Assembly: GCA_947623455.1 (NCBI GenBank)
Contig: OX392535.1
Location: 41,936,688-42,000,687 of the forward strand
Direction: 5' to 3'
DNA: 64,000 nucleotides
From: Mimachlamys varia
Lineage: Eukaryota > Mollusca > Bivalvia > Pectinida > Pectinidae
The notes below the pieces were generated by a model. That model ran no database searches, was not told the origin of the DNA, and worked only from the letters and a program-made list of their open reading frames with translations. Shown piece by piece: positions 47,996 to 58,652 of the stretch (its first letter is position 1; the number at the start of each line of letters is the position of its first letter). The position numbers were made by a program, and so were the translations under genes.

Positions 47996-48987
47996 AGATG
48001 TTATCGATCCCACCATAGCAAGGCATTGTCATAGTCAAAACGTTAGCTAAATAATCTCTATGATAAACTGCTGGTTATATCCAACAATCTTCGTAAGTTA
48101 AAAATGGAATCGACATTAGTCTTTTCTATAACATGATGTCATATCTATGTTTATTGAGCGATACAGTTGATCTATAGATTTCTTACAGATTAATCTGCCG
48201 TTATACCTCTTTCAGTTGATGCTAAGGAGAAAATACCACGTATAACACGTACTCCAATGCAACTAAATGCAGCCATTCTAGTATATACTTTAAAAGTATA
48301 TCTTATCCTACGATCTGAAATGTATTACTTCAAACTGACAAACTATCAATTTCAAATTGTGATATATGATGACTGGTGTGTCCATCAGAAAAAAATCTAC
48401 TTGAGGTCGTTTACCGGCTGTCAATCCATAATTAAAAGAAACATAATGGCAGTTTAAATTCAGCAGTATATAATAATTGATTTTTTTCGAAAGAAAATAC
48501 AATCAATACTTTTGTCAGAATCGATGGAAAAAAGCGACTAAAGATTGAGGTTTCAATGACCAGGATTTTTGAACTCGTCCAGGAAAGGCAACGTTTGGAA
48601 GTGGTTTACCATGAAATTGGATCATTCTGCAAACTTTTATAATTACAGTCTAACGTTACACTGACATTCACTCGATAACCATTGTCCTGCAAACTTTTTG
48701 AGTTTTTTTCAATAACTATTCTTGAGATCGTGCCAAATTTCTATGACGTCAATACATGTGGGCGGAGCAAGTTATCCAGTTCGAGTCACAGTTGTGTGAC
48801 GTCTTCAACAATAGACATGGGCGGAGTTTTCACCGCGTTTGCAAACGTAATACTGTTACATTTATTGAGCCATTTTCACGTTTTTAAGTTTTAAAATGAA
48901 ATCTTTGTCCGCAAATGGGGTTATATTGAACAGAATAGTTATGAACAATTTTCAAAAATATACATATATATAAATATATGTTGTAAA
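47996..48987. other. AT-rich sequence with CRE-like palindrome
   Basis: No gene seen. TGACGTCA at 48744-48751, and two 'gggcggag' boxes at about 48760 and 48820. Confidence 0.4.
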
Positions 48988-49083
48988 TATGAAATCATAC
49001 ATCCCATGGAGTAGTAGGTAAATTTAACATAAACGAGCGTTTACGCAATTTACCTTGTGCTCCATTGAGTTTATGATCTCATA
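48988..49083. mobile_element. Small fold-back element, about 37-bp arms
   Basis: The left arm 'tatgaaatcatacatccc' plus 'ggagtagtaggtaaatt' pairs with the right arm 'aatttaccttgtgctcc' plus 'gagtttatgatctcata'. Arms match in about four of five positions around a roughly 22-base loop. Total 96 bp. Confidence 0.75.
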
Positions 49084-49309
49084 AACTGTTAATCAACGGT
49101 TAATCCTTAACTAAACGTGAAATCAAAGACACAACAAACTCTCTACATTAGCTGCTTATCTCGATTTTTACTTAAACTATGGTTAATACGACGGCTTACT
49201 TCTGAAATATTCGACAAAAGTGACGATTCCGATGTTACCGATAGTTTTTTTTCTTGATAGTAACATAGCTGCTACTCCAACCTACGAATTTTACATATCG
49301 CAGTGAAAT
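49084..49309. other. AT-rich sequence
   Basis: Nothing recognised. Confidence 0.4.
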
Positions 49310-49700
49310 CGTAATTCAAGGGCTTGTTCAAGATACCAAGATTTGCGTGATATACATGTCGATTGCTTACGAACAAATTTAAGGCACAGAGAGAAGAGAG
49401 ATACGGAGAGTCTTAGAACACGTTATATGGTCGCCAGTTTGGTGTCATTGATACGTGTTCTATATCCTTGTATGATATAAAGATGGACGTTTTCAAATTC
49501 ATCTACTTCTTTGTATTGAGCATTATGCATTTGTTCTCACTTTGGGGACCTGGAATTTATTTTGAAATGACGTGGTACATTATGGGTGTCGTCAATGATG
49601 CAAATGACGCTTAGTCATAATCTTTCTTTCGTTCATACTTTCCCTTGTTTTATCGATTTTGAGCTAGGATAATTATTTGTTATCTTAATTTTATGGAACA
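49310..49700 (+). mobile_element. RT-family C-terminus and tail, decayed
   Basis: 'gagagagatacggagagtct' and 'atggtcgccagttt', a 'gatataaagatggacgtttt' block (about 49465) and the tail motif 'gggtgtcgtcaatgatgcaa' (about 49584) follow in family order. The 'gctttggtattctct' end is missing. Confidence 0.75.
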
Positions 49701-49914
49701 AATAAAAATATTGTTCCTGTTTGAACTTGTTTATGTTCCATACTGGCTCGGCGATTTAATAATAAAACTTGTTATTATATGTCTGTTGTATGTCTCTCTG
49801 TCATTTAAATGTTAAGCTTCGTCATCATCTCAACGTTTCTATTTATTTTGAAGAAAGCCCTTGTTTTATCAAACAAAATATGGTTTGTAACTATTATGAT
49901 TTCCTTTAAACGTT

Positions 49915-50325
49915 TGCGACATCTCAATCAAAGATATATGAAGACTATGGGCAAGTTTAATGGTCGCCATCTAGATCTAATCGAGAAGAAATATTCTGTA
50001 TCTTTGTTGATAATGAAGATTGACGTTTTTGAGTATGCTCACTAGTGTGCTTACTTGTGATTTTGACTTACAATGATGATTCGGTTCTCATTTTGAGGAC
50101 GTGCTATTTACTTGTATGTGACCAAGATTTACATGGCGAGTGTCGTCGATGAAGCAAAAAAAAGCTTACTTTTCCAGAACACCTGGTCTTATTCTCTTGA
50201 ACTGTTACGATAGTCTCCAATGTTAATATTTCTTTTGTTAATATTTTGTCTTTAGATTAATCGATTTTGAGTTTGGCTTATGGTTTTGTCGACGCTTTGG
50301 TATTCTCTAATTTTTTTATGCATTG
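49915..50325 (+). mobile_element. RT-family C-terminus and tail, good copy
   Basis: The frame ending at 50045 reads RYMKTMGKFNGRHLDLIEKK, then MKIDVFEYAH followed by TAG. The tail follows: 'ttctcattttgaggacgtgc', 'gagtgtcgtcgatgaagcaa' (about 50137) and 'gacgctttggtattctctaa' (about 50291). It lies 215 bp after another copy in the same orientation. Confidence 0.87.
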
Positions 50326-51278
50326 GAGATGAGCTATTTCATTTAAAACTGAATCCAACCTGGGAAGTTGAAGGGGAACTAAATGGATTTGCTGAAATTT
50401 GTCATTGACATTCTGTTTTATTGTTGCACTCTTGTGTGATCTGTTATTTACACCTAATTGAAGGACGGATAGCAAAATGATCAGCCAGTGACTTTCCCTA
50501 GGGTACCGTTTAGACGGAAGTTCACCTTTGAAATTACCTTGTGATGACATAGTCATATTCCTTATTGATGAAATCGGCGTTTAAACCAGCGAGTGGGTAG
50601 CCATATGTCAAATGTTGCATGATGCCAAAGGATCAGGGAGGCAATTTCATTTGGAAGAAGTTTATGATATTCGTGGCAAAGAACCGTTTTGAAATCAAGA
50701 TAGCCACTGCACTTTTCCTCAACACAGTGTTTCAGAATGATTAATATGAAAATACTGACCATGTAGTAATGTCAAATTGTGTACTCATGGCGATAGCAGA
50801 GCTTCCGAGATCATAGAATGTGTGCACAAAAACAATTTTGGGTGAATTTTAATATATCACATTGAACAAATAGCCAATCCATTTCACGTACCACGCCTTC
50901 AATAATGCCAAATATTGTCGGGCTTTTTTTATGTTGTTGGAAAAACTGATCTGAAATACCTGAACCTAATCAACGGAGTCAATGCAATCTTATTGAGCAA
51001 GAATTTACCAACAATACGTTTTTTTCACCAAATGATTTATAAATTATCGTTACAGTTTCATTGATATATATATTAGCGAATGGGAATTCACCGAAATTGA
51101 TTGAACCTTTTTCAATGATTCTTCATACTTGAATTGAACACATGCTTTTGTGCATATTAGCCGATGCATTACTAATTATTTTCATTCTTGATATGACAAC
51201 AAACTCCTGTTCTTAGTAAAGCTGTTTTCTGGCGTTTACTGGTTCAAAGTCTTTTCCCACAATTAACGTGTAACGTGC
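50326..51278. other. Single-copy sequence, no supported gene
   Basis: A minus-strand ATG frame of 66 codons (50562-50762) has a mixed composition (segment LPNEIASLILWHHATFDIWL) but no recognised family and no splice support. The frame at 50278-50556 partly overlaps the RT tail. Confidence 0.4.
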
Positions 51279-51326
51279 AGGCGGTCACCAATCCAACTAC
51301 TGACCACGCTCACCGTTGCTTAACTA
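51279..51326 (-). mobile_element. 5S-rRNA-like fragment
   Basis: On the minus strand 'agttaagcaacggtgagcgt' followed by 'ggtcagtagttggattggtg' and 'accgcc' closely matches the internal control region of eukaryotic 5S rRNA (AGTTAAGCAACG ... TAGTACTTGGATGGGTGACCGCC). The rest of 5S is not recognisable. This is a 5S pseudogene fragment or the head of a 5S-derived (SINE3-type) element. Confidence 0.7.
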
Positions 51327-52839
51327 GCATGGGCGGGTCCCCGGGTAATACCGCAGGACTGAAAAAGCTAACTTGCCAGTTAGGCAGTATTCCCCCTCAT
51401 ACACCTAACTGGACGTAACGAGGATGTGCTAACAAAACAAAGCCATTGCTGACTAATTCTACACTTTCTGCTTCAGGAATGATACTATGTTAAAAAATAC
51501 ATACATAAAACATGCACATAAGAAAATAAATAAATTAATAAATAAAAAAGAACAATGAATAAAATAAACTAAAATCAAGTCAAATGATTGTTGTACACAC
51601 GGTATTATCTTTACATAAGCAATATGTGTAGCTAGACCTATCACATGAGAAAAATATCGGGAAAATTACAGATACTGTCACATATTCCTTATTGTGTTAC
51701 AGCTTTAGTACTCAAACGAAATCTTGAGACTCACTATGAATATTTCTTTTATTTCATTATATCGGTAAAATTACTGCACTGTAAACATGTCTGTACATTT
51801 CAAAGTAAAATAAATATCGAATACTAATAAAACTTTTCCTAAATAAAAGGGTGCTCCTGACTTCAAAATGGATTATTCTTACATCTTTGGTACATGTGTA
51901 CAATTGTAAATCAAGTTATATACAAAACCATCCACAATATGTTCTCATGTTATGGTTTTTGTGTAATAAAACATGTTCTCGTCTAAGATAAACATCACCA
52001 TAGAATATGCTTTCATTACAATCTTTTACTTGAATGTAAGATATTTCAAAAGCTTTTGATGTCAAAAGTCCTACGAAGAGATTTAACTCTATGGAGTTTG
52101 TGTTCTAAATTCAGCTCCAGTAAAACATGGTAGCATGGGCTAACGCCAAACCAGGCATGTGGTAATGTTTCTTCTGATAATGCTTTCTCAGAAGCATCTT
52201 ACATAGAACTGTTAGACTTTTCTTTTACAGATTTACGGAGATTGCTGTTAACGATAAACTACGACATCTTTCCATTAAACAGCACGAGGGATCCACAAAA
52301 ATGTCAGGCGTTACATTGCTGAAAACCTAAATAGGAGTGGAACGTGTAATAAGACGGTAAGATGGTCCACTGGGATCGTGATAATGTGAAACTCAAAGTC
52401 ATCAAAAGGTCGATTACGTCACATTTAAACATTTACTAGGCGTTAGCCATATTCTTGTGCTTATAAAAGCGAAACAAAGCGAATTCTAATAGCAAACATT
52501 TCCACATTTAACGTATTGTAATCGGAAAGTAACATTGTAATGTGAATTTATTAATACTTTAGATATATCATTAGTGTTATCTTGGTATCTTAAAATCACC
52601 AATAGCTGTAGTAAGATCAGAATGACCTTTCATGGTGACCTTCGGATACTTTATTGGTTACAGAAGAGTCTATTCGGAGATTGGGAGAATTGCTAGGTTA
52701 AGTTACAAGTTTTCAAAAAGTTTCGAAATCTTGATGAATTTGTTAACGACTGAATTCCGACCGCTTCTCTTGGCGAAGCTTGAGCTATGGGTCATGAACC
52801 ACAGGTTTATGTCGGTTTAAATCACTACAGTGTTCGGTT
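51327..52839. other. AT-rich sequence, no gene seen
   Basis: Nothing recognised. A GC-richer stretch (about 51330-51420) continues from the 5S-like piece and may belong to the same element. Confidence 0.4.
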
Positions 52840-53045
52840 GGCGCGGTAGATAATGCAATCGCCTTTCACCAAGGTTTCTGGGGTTCGATGCCCTTATCGA
52901 GCGCCGCCTGCCCGACTACATGTACGTAGGTTTTCCTCCGAGTAATCAAGTTTCCTCCAACCTTAAGGTATCCTGCACGCTACAAACATGAAAGCCGACA
53001 AGGTCAATACATGTCATAACTATTTTGTACTCTTTGTACCCACGG
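52840..53045 (+). mobile_element. tRNA-derived SINE, same family as 26.1 kb
   Basis: 'gcggtagataatgcaatcgc', a B-box-like 'ggggttcgatgccc', then 'gtaggttttcctccgagtaa' and 'gtttcctccaacctt'. The tail is diverged. Confidence 0.75.
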
Positions 53046-53099
53046 TGAAATATGTCAGTTTCTTTTGATTTAAGTCATTTGTATGACAGACGTGTAAAA

Positions 53100-53260
53100 T
53101 AATGTCCATTAGTATCTGTTTACTTATTGTGATTGGCAATGATATTCGGTTCTCATTTGAGAACTTGATGTTTACTTGGATGTGACAAAGATTTACATGG
53201 CGGGTGTCGTCGATGAAGCACTTCGGTATTCTCTTATTTATTTTTAAGCAGGGACTTCCT
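53100..53260 (+). mobile_element. RT-family tail with internal deletion
   Basis: 'ggttctcatttgagaacttg' and 'gcgggtgtcgtcgatgaagc' are joined directly to 'acttcggtattctcttattt'. In other copies about 130 bp separate these blocks, so an internal deletion joined 'gaagca' to the terminal 'gcttcggtattctc'. Confidence 0.8.
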
Positions 53261-53944
53261 CCCGTGGCTCTCTGTTTAAACTGAACGTTGAACGTGCTTA
53301 ATGTAATATGTGTGTTTTCTTGGTCTGGGTCTGTATTTCATAAGACTCAATTGCATAAACATGCAACTTCAACACTTAAGAATGTAATTCCGTTTTCCAA
53401 ATCCATATGTTGTGCCGTCCTTAAATGACCTGAGCTATCAAAAACTTGTTAAACTGTATAACACCAAATTGCTGAAAGCTTCTACCACTGTAATTAATTA
53501 GGGAAAAACATGAGCTGGACTTATATTTTGAACCTTCTGTCTTGCGAGCGTCAACATTGAAATGCCCCAACGTTTCAGTCAATCTCACCTCATCCAACGT
53601 TTCAAACTAGCATCCTGGGCCTTTTCGCTTTAATAAGCTTTCAATATTCTTTCCGCTTTCTCGCTGCATCTCAAAGTTTTGACATAATTTTTTTTCTTGC
53701 GTTTCTGGACAAACCCATCTTCCGAAACGTTTAATAGCAGCCATGATTGTTATTGAAGAGAGAGTCCTTTCAGGAACTATAACTCGTTACTGACGTGATA
53801 CGTAATTTAGTGACGTCATACGGATTTAATGACCAGATACGGGATAGTCCAGGACGTGATGTGACGTTGTTTTAACCAATGTGATAGTGAGATATTTGCC
53901 ATCATCGGGCTAAATACATTTATTCTCATTAAACTGCAATAACT
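53261..53944. other. AT-rich sequence; possible SINE-tail scrap
   Basis: 'ccgtccttaaatgacctgag' at about 53416 resembles the SINE tail but stands alone. TGACGTCA at 53811-53818. No gene. Confidence 0.4.
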
Positions 53945-54285
53945 GTTCGAGTGGAAGGACGCCGGGCTCGTAATCGAAGGGTTGCGAGTTCGAGTCCCTG
54001 CCACGCAGGATACTTCAACCCTCCCCCTTCATTGTTTTAGTCTACTCAGCTGTAAATGAGTATGTGGGTTTGGCATTGTTAGATATTGTAGCATGCCAGC
54101 AGTGAGCACAGACATTGCAGCACCGATTATATCCTCCCTGTGGAGTTGAGAACAATATGGGCTGGGTGCCAAGATCCTATAACAACCACGGATATAAATT
54201 TTGTGAACCGCGTACAGACGAGCTATATGTTGTGATAAAGTGTGTCTAAGATCATCGAATTAGTATTATTAATAATAAACAGATC
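53945..54285 (+). mobile_element. tRNA-derived SINE, third family
   Basis: Head 'cgccgggctcgtaatcgaag', B-box-like 'gcgagttcgagtccctgcca', middle 'agtctactcagctgtaaatg', and an AT-rich tail ending in 'attagtattattaataat'. It matches 63640-63995 over its length, which defines the family. The minus frame at 53816-54004 overlaps the head and is not a gene. Confidence 0.83.
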
Positions 54286-54764
54286 ATAGAAAAAAAGCTG
54301 AGATAAAAAAAAACCAAACAAACAGAAAGACTAGTCTCTAACTAATACAGTAATCAGATAAGTTCGGTACAAGTTGCAGTAGTAAGAAGTTCAACCGATC
54401 CTGAAGACACAACCGTATAGTTGGTTAAGTATCACGATGGTAAAAATAACGACCATAGCCAATAACCTCGTCGGACTGTCTCTAGTTATCGTCGGTGCTT
54501 TCAGAAAGTCATTGTTCTACTCAACAGACCATGAAATTGGATTCCCAAAAATTGCTGAATAAGCTACTCTGTAGAATAAGAAGTGGTCAAAGTGAGACAA
54601 AACGAAATATGCATGTAGCTACAAGTTAAGCAGGAAGGAAGAAATAGCCTGGGACTCTTATTATAGTTACAATTTTTCAGTATATGACCGGTTCCAATTT
54701 CTACAGACTACAGAATAAACTTCAAAATACAGTAACTTCACATTAATATGTAATTGAAATAATA
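54286..54764. other. AT-rich sequence, no gene seen
   Basis: Nothing recognised. Confidence 0.4.
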
Positions 54765-55480
54765 AATAACAAAAACAAAACCGTAATCCAAACTCAAAAT
54801 CAAGTAATATGAACAAAGAAAAGATTTACACGGATCCCCTTGGAAAAGAGTTTTCTGCTTTATCGACGGCACTCGAAACGACTTTTTTTGTTTCATCCGA
54901 ATAGAAGTCTCGTCGAAGTGAACACCAAGATGGCGACCATAAAATTTGCCCATAGTCTCCATCAACCTTCATTTCTCGAATCCCCGTGTCGTTATAGTTT
55001 TTGTCTGCAGCCTTAGGTTGGAGAAGCGGATATGTTACTCTCAAGAAAGGTAAAGTTCAGGATCGGAAAGTCGAAATCGTCACGTGTTTCGTATAACTTA
55101 GTAATAAACTGTACATGCAGGTCATAGTTCAAGGAAAGATCGAGGTAAGCAGCTGATGTAGAAGAGTGTGTTTTGTCCTTTATTTTAAGTTCATAAGGGT
55201 ATATGTGATCGACCACGTCCGCAAACGTCTTCTTAATTTTTTTTTTATAGACAATGCATTGTTTTGCTTCCAGTCCTGATAAACTCAACCACAAATTCAG
55301 CTAATTGTGGAACGAAGTTTGTTCCCATTGGAATGCCAGCAGTCTGCTAGACAAAAATACCGCAACCAGAAATTCTATACTCAGTACATTGCATCTTTGC
55401 TTTTAAAATGCCTCTCATAATGCAGTGATGTTTCTTTCAATTTTTTTCAGCTATGGTTTTTGCTTTTGTAGTAATTTACT
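54765..55480 (-). pseudogene. RT-retroelement copy with RT and post-RT motifs
   Basis: On the minus strand: a CTEYR scrap (about 55390), then QTAGIPMGTNFVPQLAEF (about 55355-55302), a deletion removing the RYxDD region, then FADVVDHIYPYELKIKD (about 55227-55177), AAYLDLSLNYD, TKLYETRDDFDFP (about 55111-55073) and SNISASPT. A shift follows, then YGQILWSPSW-type remains of the YGRH block and the 3' tail. The 93-codon frame at 55013-55294 is the longest surviving piece. Stops, frameshifts and the deletion make it inactive. The RT is of the kind seen in Penelope-like or related non-LTR elements. Confidence 0.85.
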
Positions 55481-55513
55481 TGTGAAATACATCTAATATT
55501 CAACAAGAAATCG

Positions 55514-56038
55514 TTGAATATTTTCTATATATTAAAGGCGCCGTTGGTCTTGTGTTCAATTTACACAACCGTACAAATATTTCTTCGATTCCCTAAGAGC
55601 ACCAAGTGGCTGTCTATAGAGATGTTGGATAGGACAAATGGTCCAGTTTACAAGATCCATATTGGCAGACTTTGTCTTACAACTAATTGTCCGATTTCTT
55701 CTACTTCAGTCCTGAAATTTCGGAAACAAAAGCAGTATTTCTCATACCGGTTATTACATATATTATCCTATAATGTTATAACATGTCAAGACAAATGTTA
55801 CCATTGCGCTTGCACTCCTCCCCATCCCCAATCGGTCCGTCCTTACTTCCTTGCTTCGATTGATATAATATGCAGCGTTTCCCTTGAGCGTCGATGGTCT
55901 GGTTTATGCAGAGTTGATGCAGAACTACAGAGTTATACTGTACATCTTTCTAATGGTAAAACGTTCGGTACTCTTAAATCCGTTGTCGATACCTTACCAT
56001 CAATACTGAAAAAGAATTTTTCATATATATTTTTGTAA
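55514..56038 (+). CDS. Unrecognised open frame; first ATG at 55622, 138 codons
   Basis: This is the longest non-tandem open frame (open from 55514, first ATG 55622). The ATG form begins MLDRTNGPVYKIHIGRLCL, has a cysteine/histidine cluster (CQDKCYHCACTPPH) near residues 55-70, and ends in a lysine-rich LKKNFSYIFL. I recognise no family. It lies directly upstream of, and opposite in strand to, an RT pseudogene. A frame this long is uncommon but not impossible by chance at this base composition. Confidence 0.2.
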   Translation: MNIFYILKAPLVLCSIYTTVQIFLRFPKSTKWLSIEMLDRTNGPVYKIHIGRLCLTTNCPISSTSVLKFRKQKQYFSYRLLHILSYNVITCQDKCYHCACTPPHPQSVRPYFLASIDIICSVSLERRWSGLCRVDAELQSYTVHLSNGKTFGTLKSVVDTLPSILKKNFSYIFL

Positions 56039-57154
56039 ATATTTTTTAATGTCCAAAACAATTGGATTTTTTTTGAAATAACGCAACTGAAGATTAACAA
56101 TCGTGCTTGCTTATTGGCGGGAACAAAACCCGAAACAAAATAAAAAAGTATTGTTCCACAAGAGACAATATAATGTAATATACAATTTTCTCGAATACTA
56201 TTGCAGGTGACTTCGTATTAAAGATCAATCTTTGAATAATAGGCAAGTATGATATTTGAACTATGAATTTATTATATAATTGTACATCTGCTGTCAGGCG
56301 TTCATCATGCATATACACTTTTTATTAATATATTGCCTTATATATTAGAGGTGGACGCCCTGTAAGTAGCTCTCGTTTGATTTGGAACATATGTCTACCT
56401 TAGATAATATTTTAAATTAAAAAAAAATCAGATAAAAATAACGCTGGTACATATATTTACAATGTACCGTAAATAGTGTTTATCAATTTCATTTCTACAA
56501 TGTAGATATCATGACAAACCAATAAATACACATCATTTAAAAAAACTTTAAGAGGTTACCTTTTGAGTTTTAAACTTTTCATTATTTAATTTATAGCTGA
56601 ACAAACCACGCATTCATGACTCCAACCACGTGGATCCATATGTTTTGTATCAAGGACTAGAACCGGTGACAAAGGAGCTTGTAGTTTGTAGTTTAATCAA
56701 CCTTATGATCAATGACATTAAAATTACTTCACACGTCAAGAGTTCCGTTTTAAAGTTATTATTTAAATGTCAGTCGTTAAATAAGTCAGACTTTTGACGT
56801 CAGTGAAATTGATTGACACGAAATTGACAAGAGTTGACATATGTTTTCCAATAAACAGTTGTTTGATTGACAAATAAATAGAACTACATCCCCATGTAAT
56901 ATGTAAGACAAATACTGTTTAAAAAACTTGATTGACAAGTACGAGGATATCACGTCTCACACAGGTGTAAGGAACAATATAAATGGTTTTATATTGTCTT
57001 TAATCAGGTCGAAGCGAAAGTCAAAGCGTGGGTGGTTGGTTCCGCAGTCCTCGATTCTATCTCGATATCGGCAACTGTTAGACAGTACCATAAAATACTT
57101 AATATAGCAAACAGCAGAACTGCAATGTACCCAGTAGTATGTAAAGAGTTATGA
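56039..57154. other. AT-rich sequence, no gene seen
   Basis: Nothing recognised. TGACGTCA at 56795-56802. Confidence 0.4.
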
Positions 57155-57605
57155 TTGCACTTTTGTCGTGATCGATGTCAGATGCTGACGAACAAACTTA
57201 TAACACAGGGATTGGGGAGATGTATGTTGATGAAGACCATGGGCAAGTTTGATGGTCGCCATGTAAGTTTCACTGAGAAATATTCTGTATCTTTGTGATA
57301 TGAAAATGGACCTTTTTGAGTATGTTCATTAACCTGTTTACTTGTTGTAAACGACAATGATGACTCGGTTCTCATTTCGACTTTGGGTTTACTTGGATGT
57401 GACAAAGATATACATGGCGGGTGTCGTCGATGAAGCGTAAGACGTTTACGATTCCGGAACACCTGGTCTTTTTCTCTTGTACCTTTATGAGGATCTCAAT
57501 GTAAATATTTTCTCTATTCATATTTTGCCTCTAGTTTAATTGATTTTGAGTTCGGTGTTATGGTTTTGTTGACGCTTTGGTATTCTCTGCTTTTTTCTGA
57601 AGATT
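57155..57605 (+). mobile_element. RT-family C-terminus and tail, good copy
   Basis: 'tcgtgatcgatgtcagatgc' (CRDR/LLTNKL region), 'gttgatgaagaccatgggca', 'gatggtcgccatgtaag', MKMDLFEYVH followed by TAA (about 57301-57332), 'ggttctcatttcgac', 'gcgggtgtcgtcgatgaagc' (about 57418) and 'gacgctttggtattctctgc' (about 57571). A complete C-terminal plus tail structure. Confidence 0.87.
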
Positions 57606-58185
57606 CCAGAGGTTTGCAACGGACTGGTTGCTGATCGTGCGCCATCACGCGCATGGATGATGCACTCGCTACAATTCGCTAACACTTGATAAAACTTGCG
57701 CTGGCCATGAAAAAAACAAAACAAAAACAGGAAAATAAATACCGAAATTGCAGTTGCAGTTGACGCTATATGAAAACTATCGGTATGTAACATTTGATAT
57801 TTTGGTTGTGAATTTGCTTGATGTTTGTTGCCAAAGTACATGTTCTGCTCCGTTATATAACACAGACATTTGATAGATTTAGCTAATGACACGTCTGAGC
57901 TTGCATTATCAAATATCACAACAATCTGACATTATCTAACACCGTGGAAGTAGAAACAGGTAATACAGTCTGTTACTATTTAAACGAGTTATTTTAAAAC
58001 TCATATTCTTATTCATGATAAAGGTCATCTTTCCCAGATCTGCTGTGAATTATTCGTGTCCTCGTCAATCGTCGTGTATTAACAGTTTTTTTCCAACTTC
58101 TTATTACGAACCATAAGGTCTAGGGTCATGATATTTTGGTAAGTAAATATGGTTAGGATAGCTCAAATAAGCTATATCGTGATTG
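57606..58185. other. AT-rich sequence, no gene seen
   Basis: The minus frame at 57536-57919 starts in unique sequence and ends in the RT tail. No motif. Confidence 0.4.
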
Positions 58186-58652
58186 TTAAGGACTCACACA
58201 ACTAAATCAGCCTATCACGAAGTGTTTCATACGTTTGTAGTCCCTACTGAAAATTCATTCCGGCTAAGTACAGTGATTCTGGGTAATTTAAATAGGTAAT
58301 TGTTGACCTATTCTGCATTGAATGAAATCTGTAGATATTTAACTTTACAAAAATATATACTTTTGGTAGATTTTGATATGTGATGGCGGATTGATATGGG
58401 GTCAAAAGTCAGAGGGTGTTCTCGTCCCATTTCACTGGTTTGACATGTAAATTTCCGGTTGTCCGAAGCAGACGCCTGTAGCAAGCTAATATGCCAGTAA
58501 ACTCCTCATTAAATGCCACTTGAAGCCTTTGTCATGTATGTATCTGTGAATTTAGGCAGTTTTCACAAGTGTTGTACTTCAAATATTAAAGTTATTAGCT
58601 CGAAAGCTTAGTAATAACATATAGTAAATTATTTAGTTGTGTGAGTCCTTAA
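58186..58652. mobile_element. Inverted-repeat element with TTAA target duplication
   Basis: Element 58190-58648 begins 'ggactcacacaactaaat' and ends with its exact inverse complement 'atttagttgtgtgagtcc'. TTAA flanks both ends (58186-58189 and 58649-58652). TTAA duplication is the signature of the piggyBac and Kolobok superfamilies. No transposase is present. Confidence 0.83.

Noticed and set aside
48744..48840. Promoter with CRE and GC boxes
   Set aside because: TGACGTCA and two GGGCGGAG boxes are present, but no downstream gene or initiator is supported.
50562..50762. 66-codon minus-strand frame with a protein-like look
   Set aside because: No family recognised, no second exon located, and length within the chance range.
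55013..55294. Intact RT gene
   Set aside because: Only the downstream part of the RT is in frame. The RYxDD segment is deleted, and frameshifts and stops lie on both sides.
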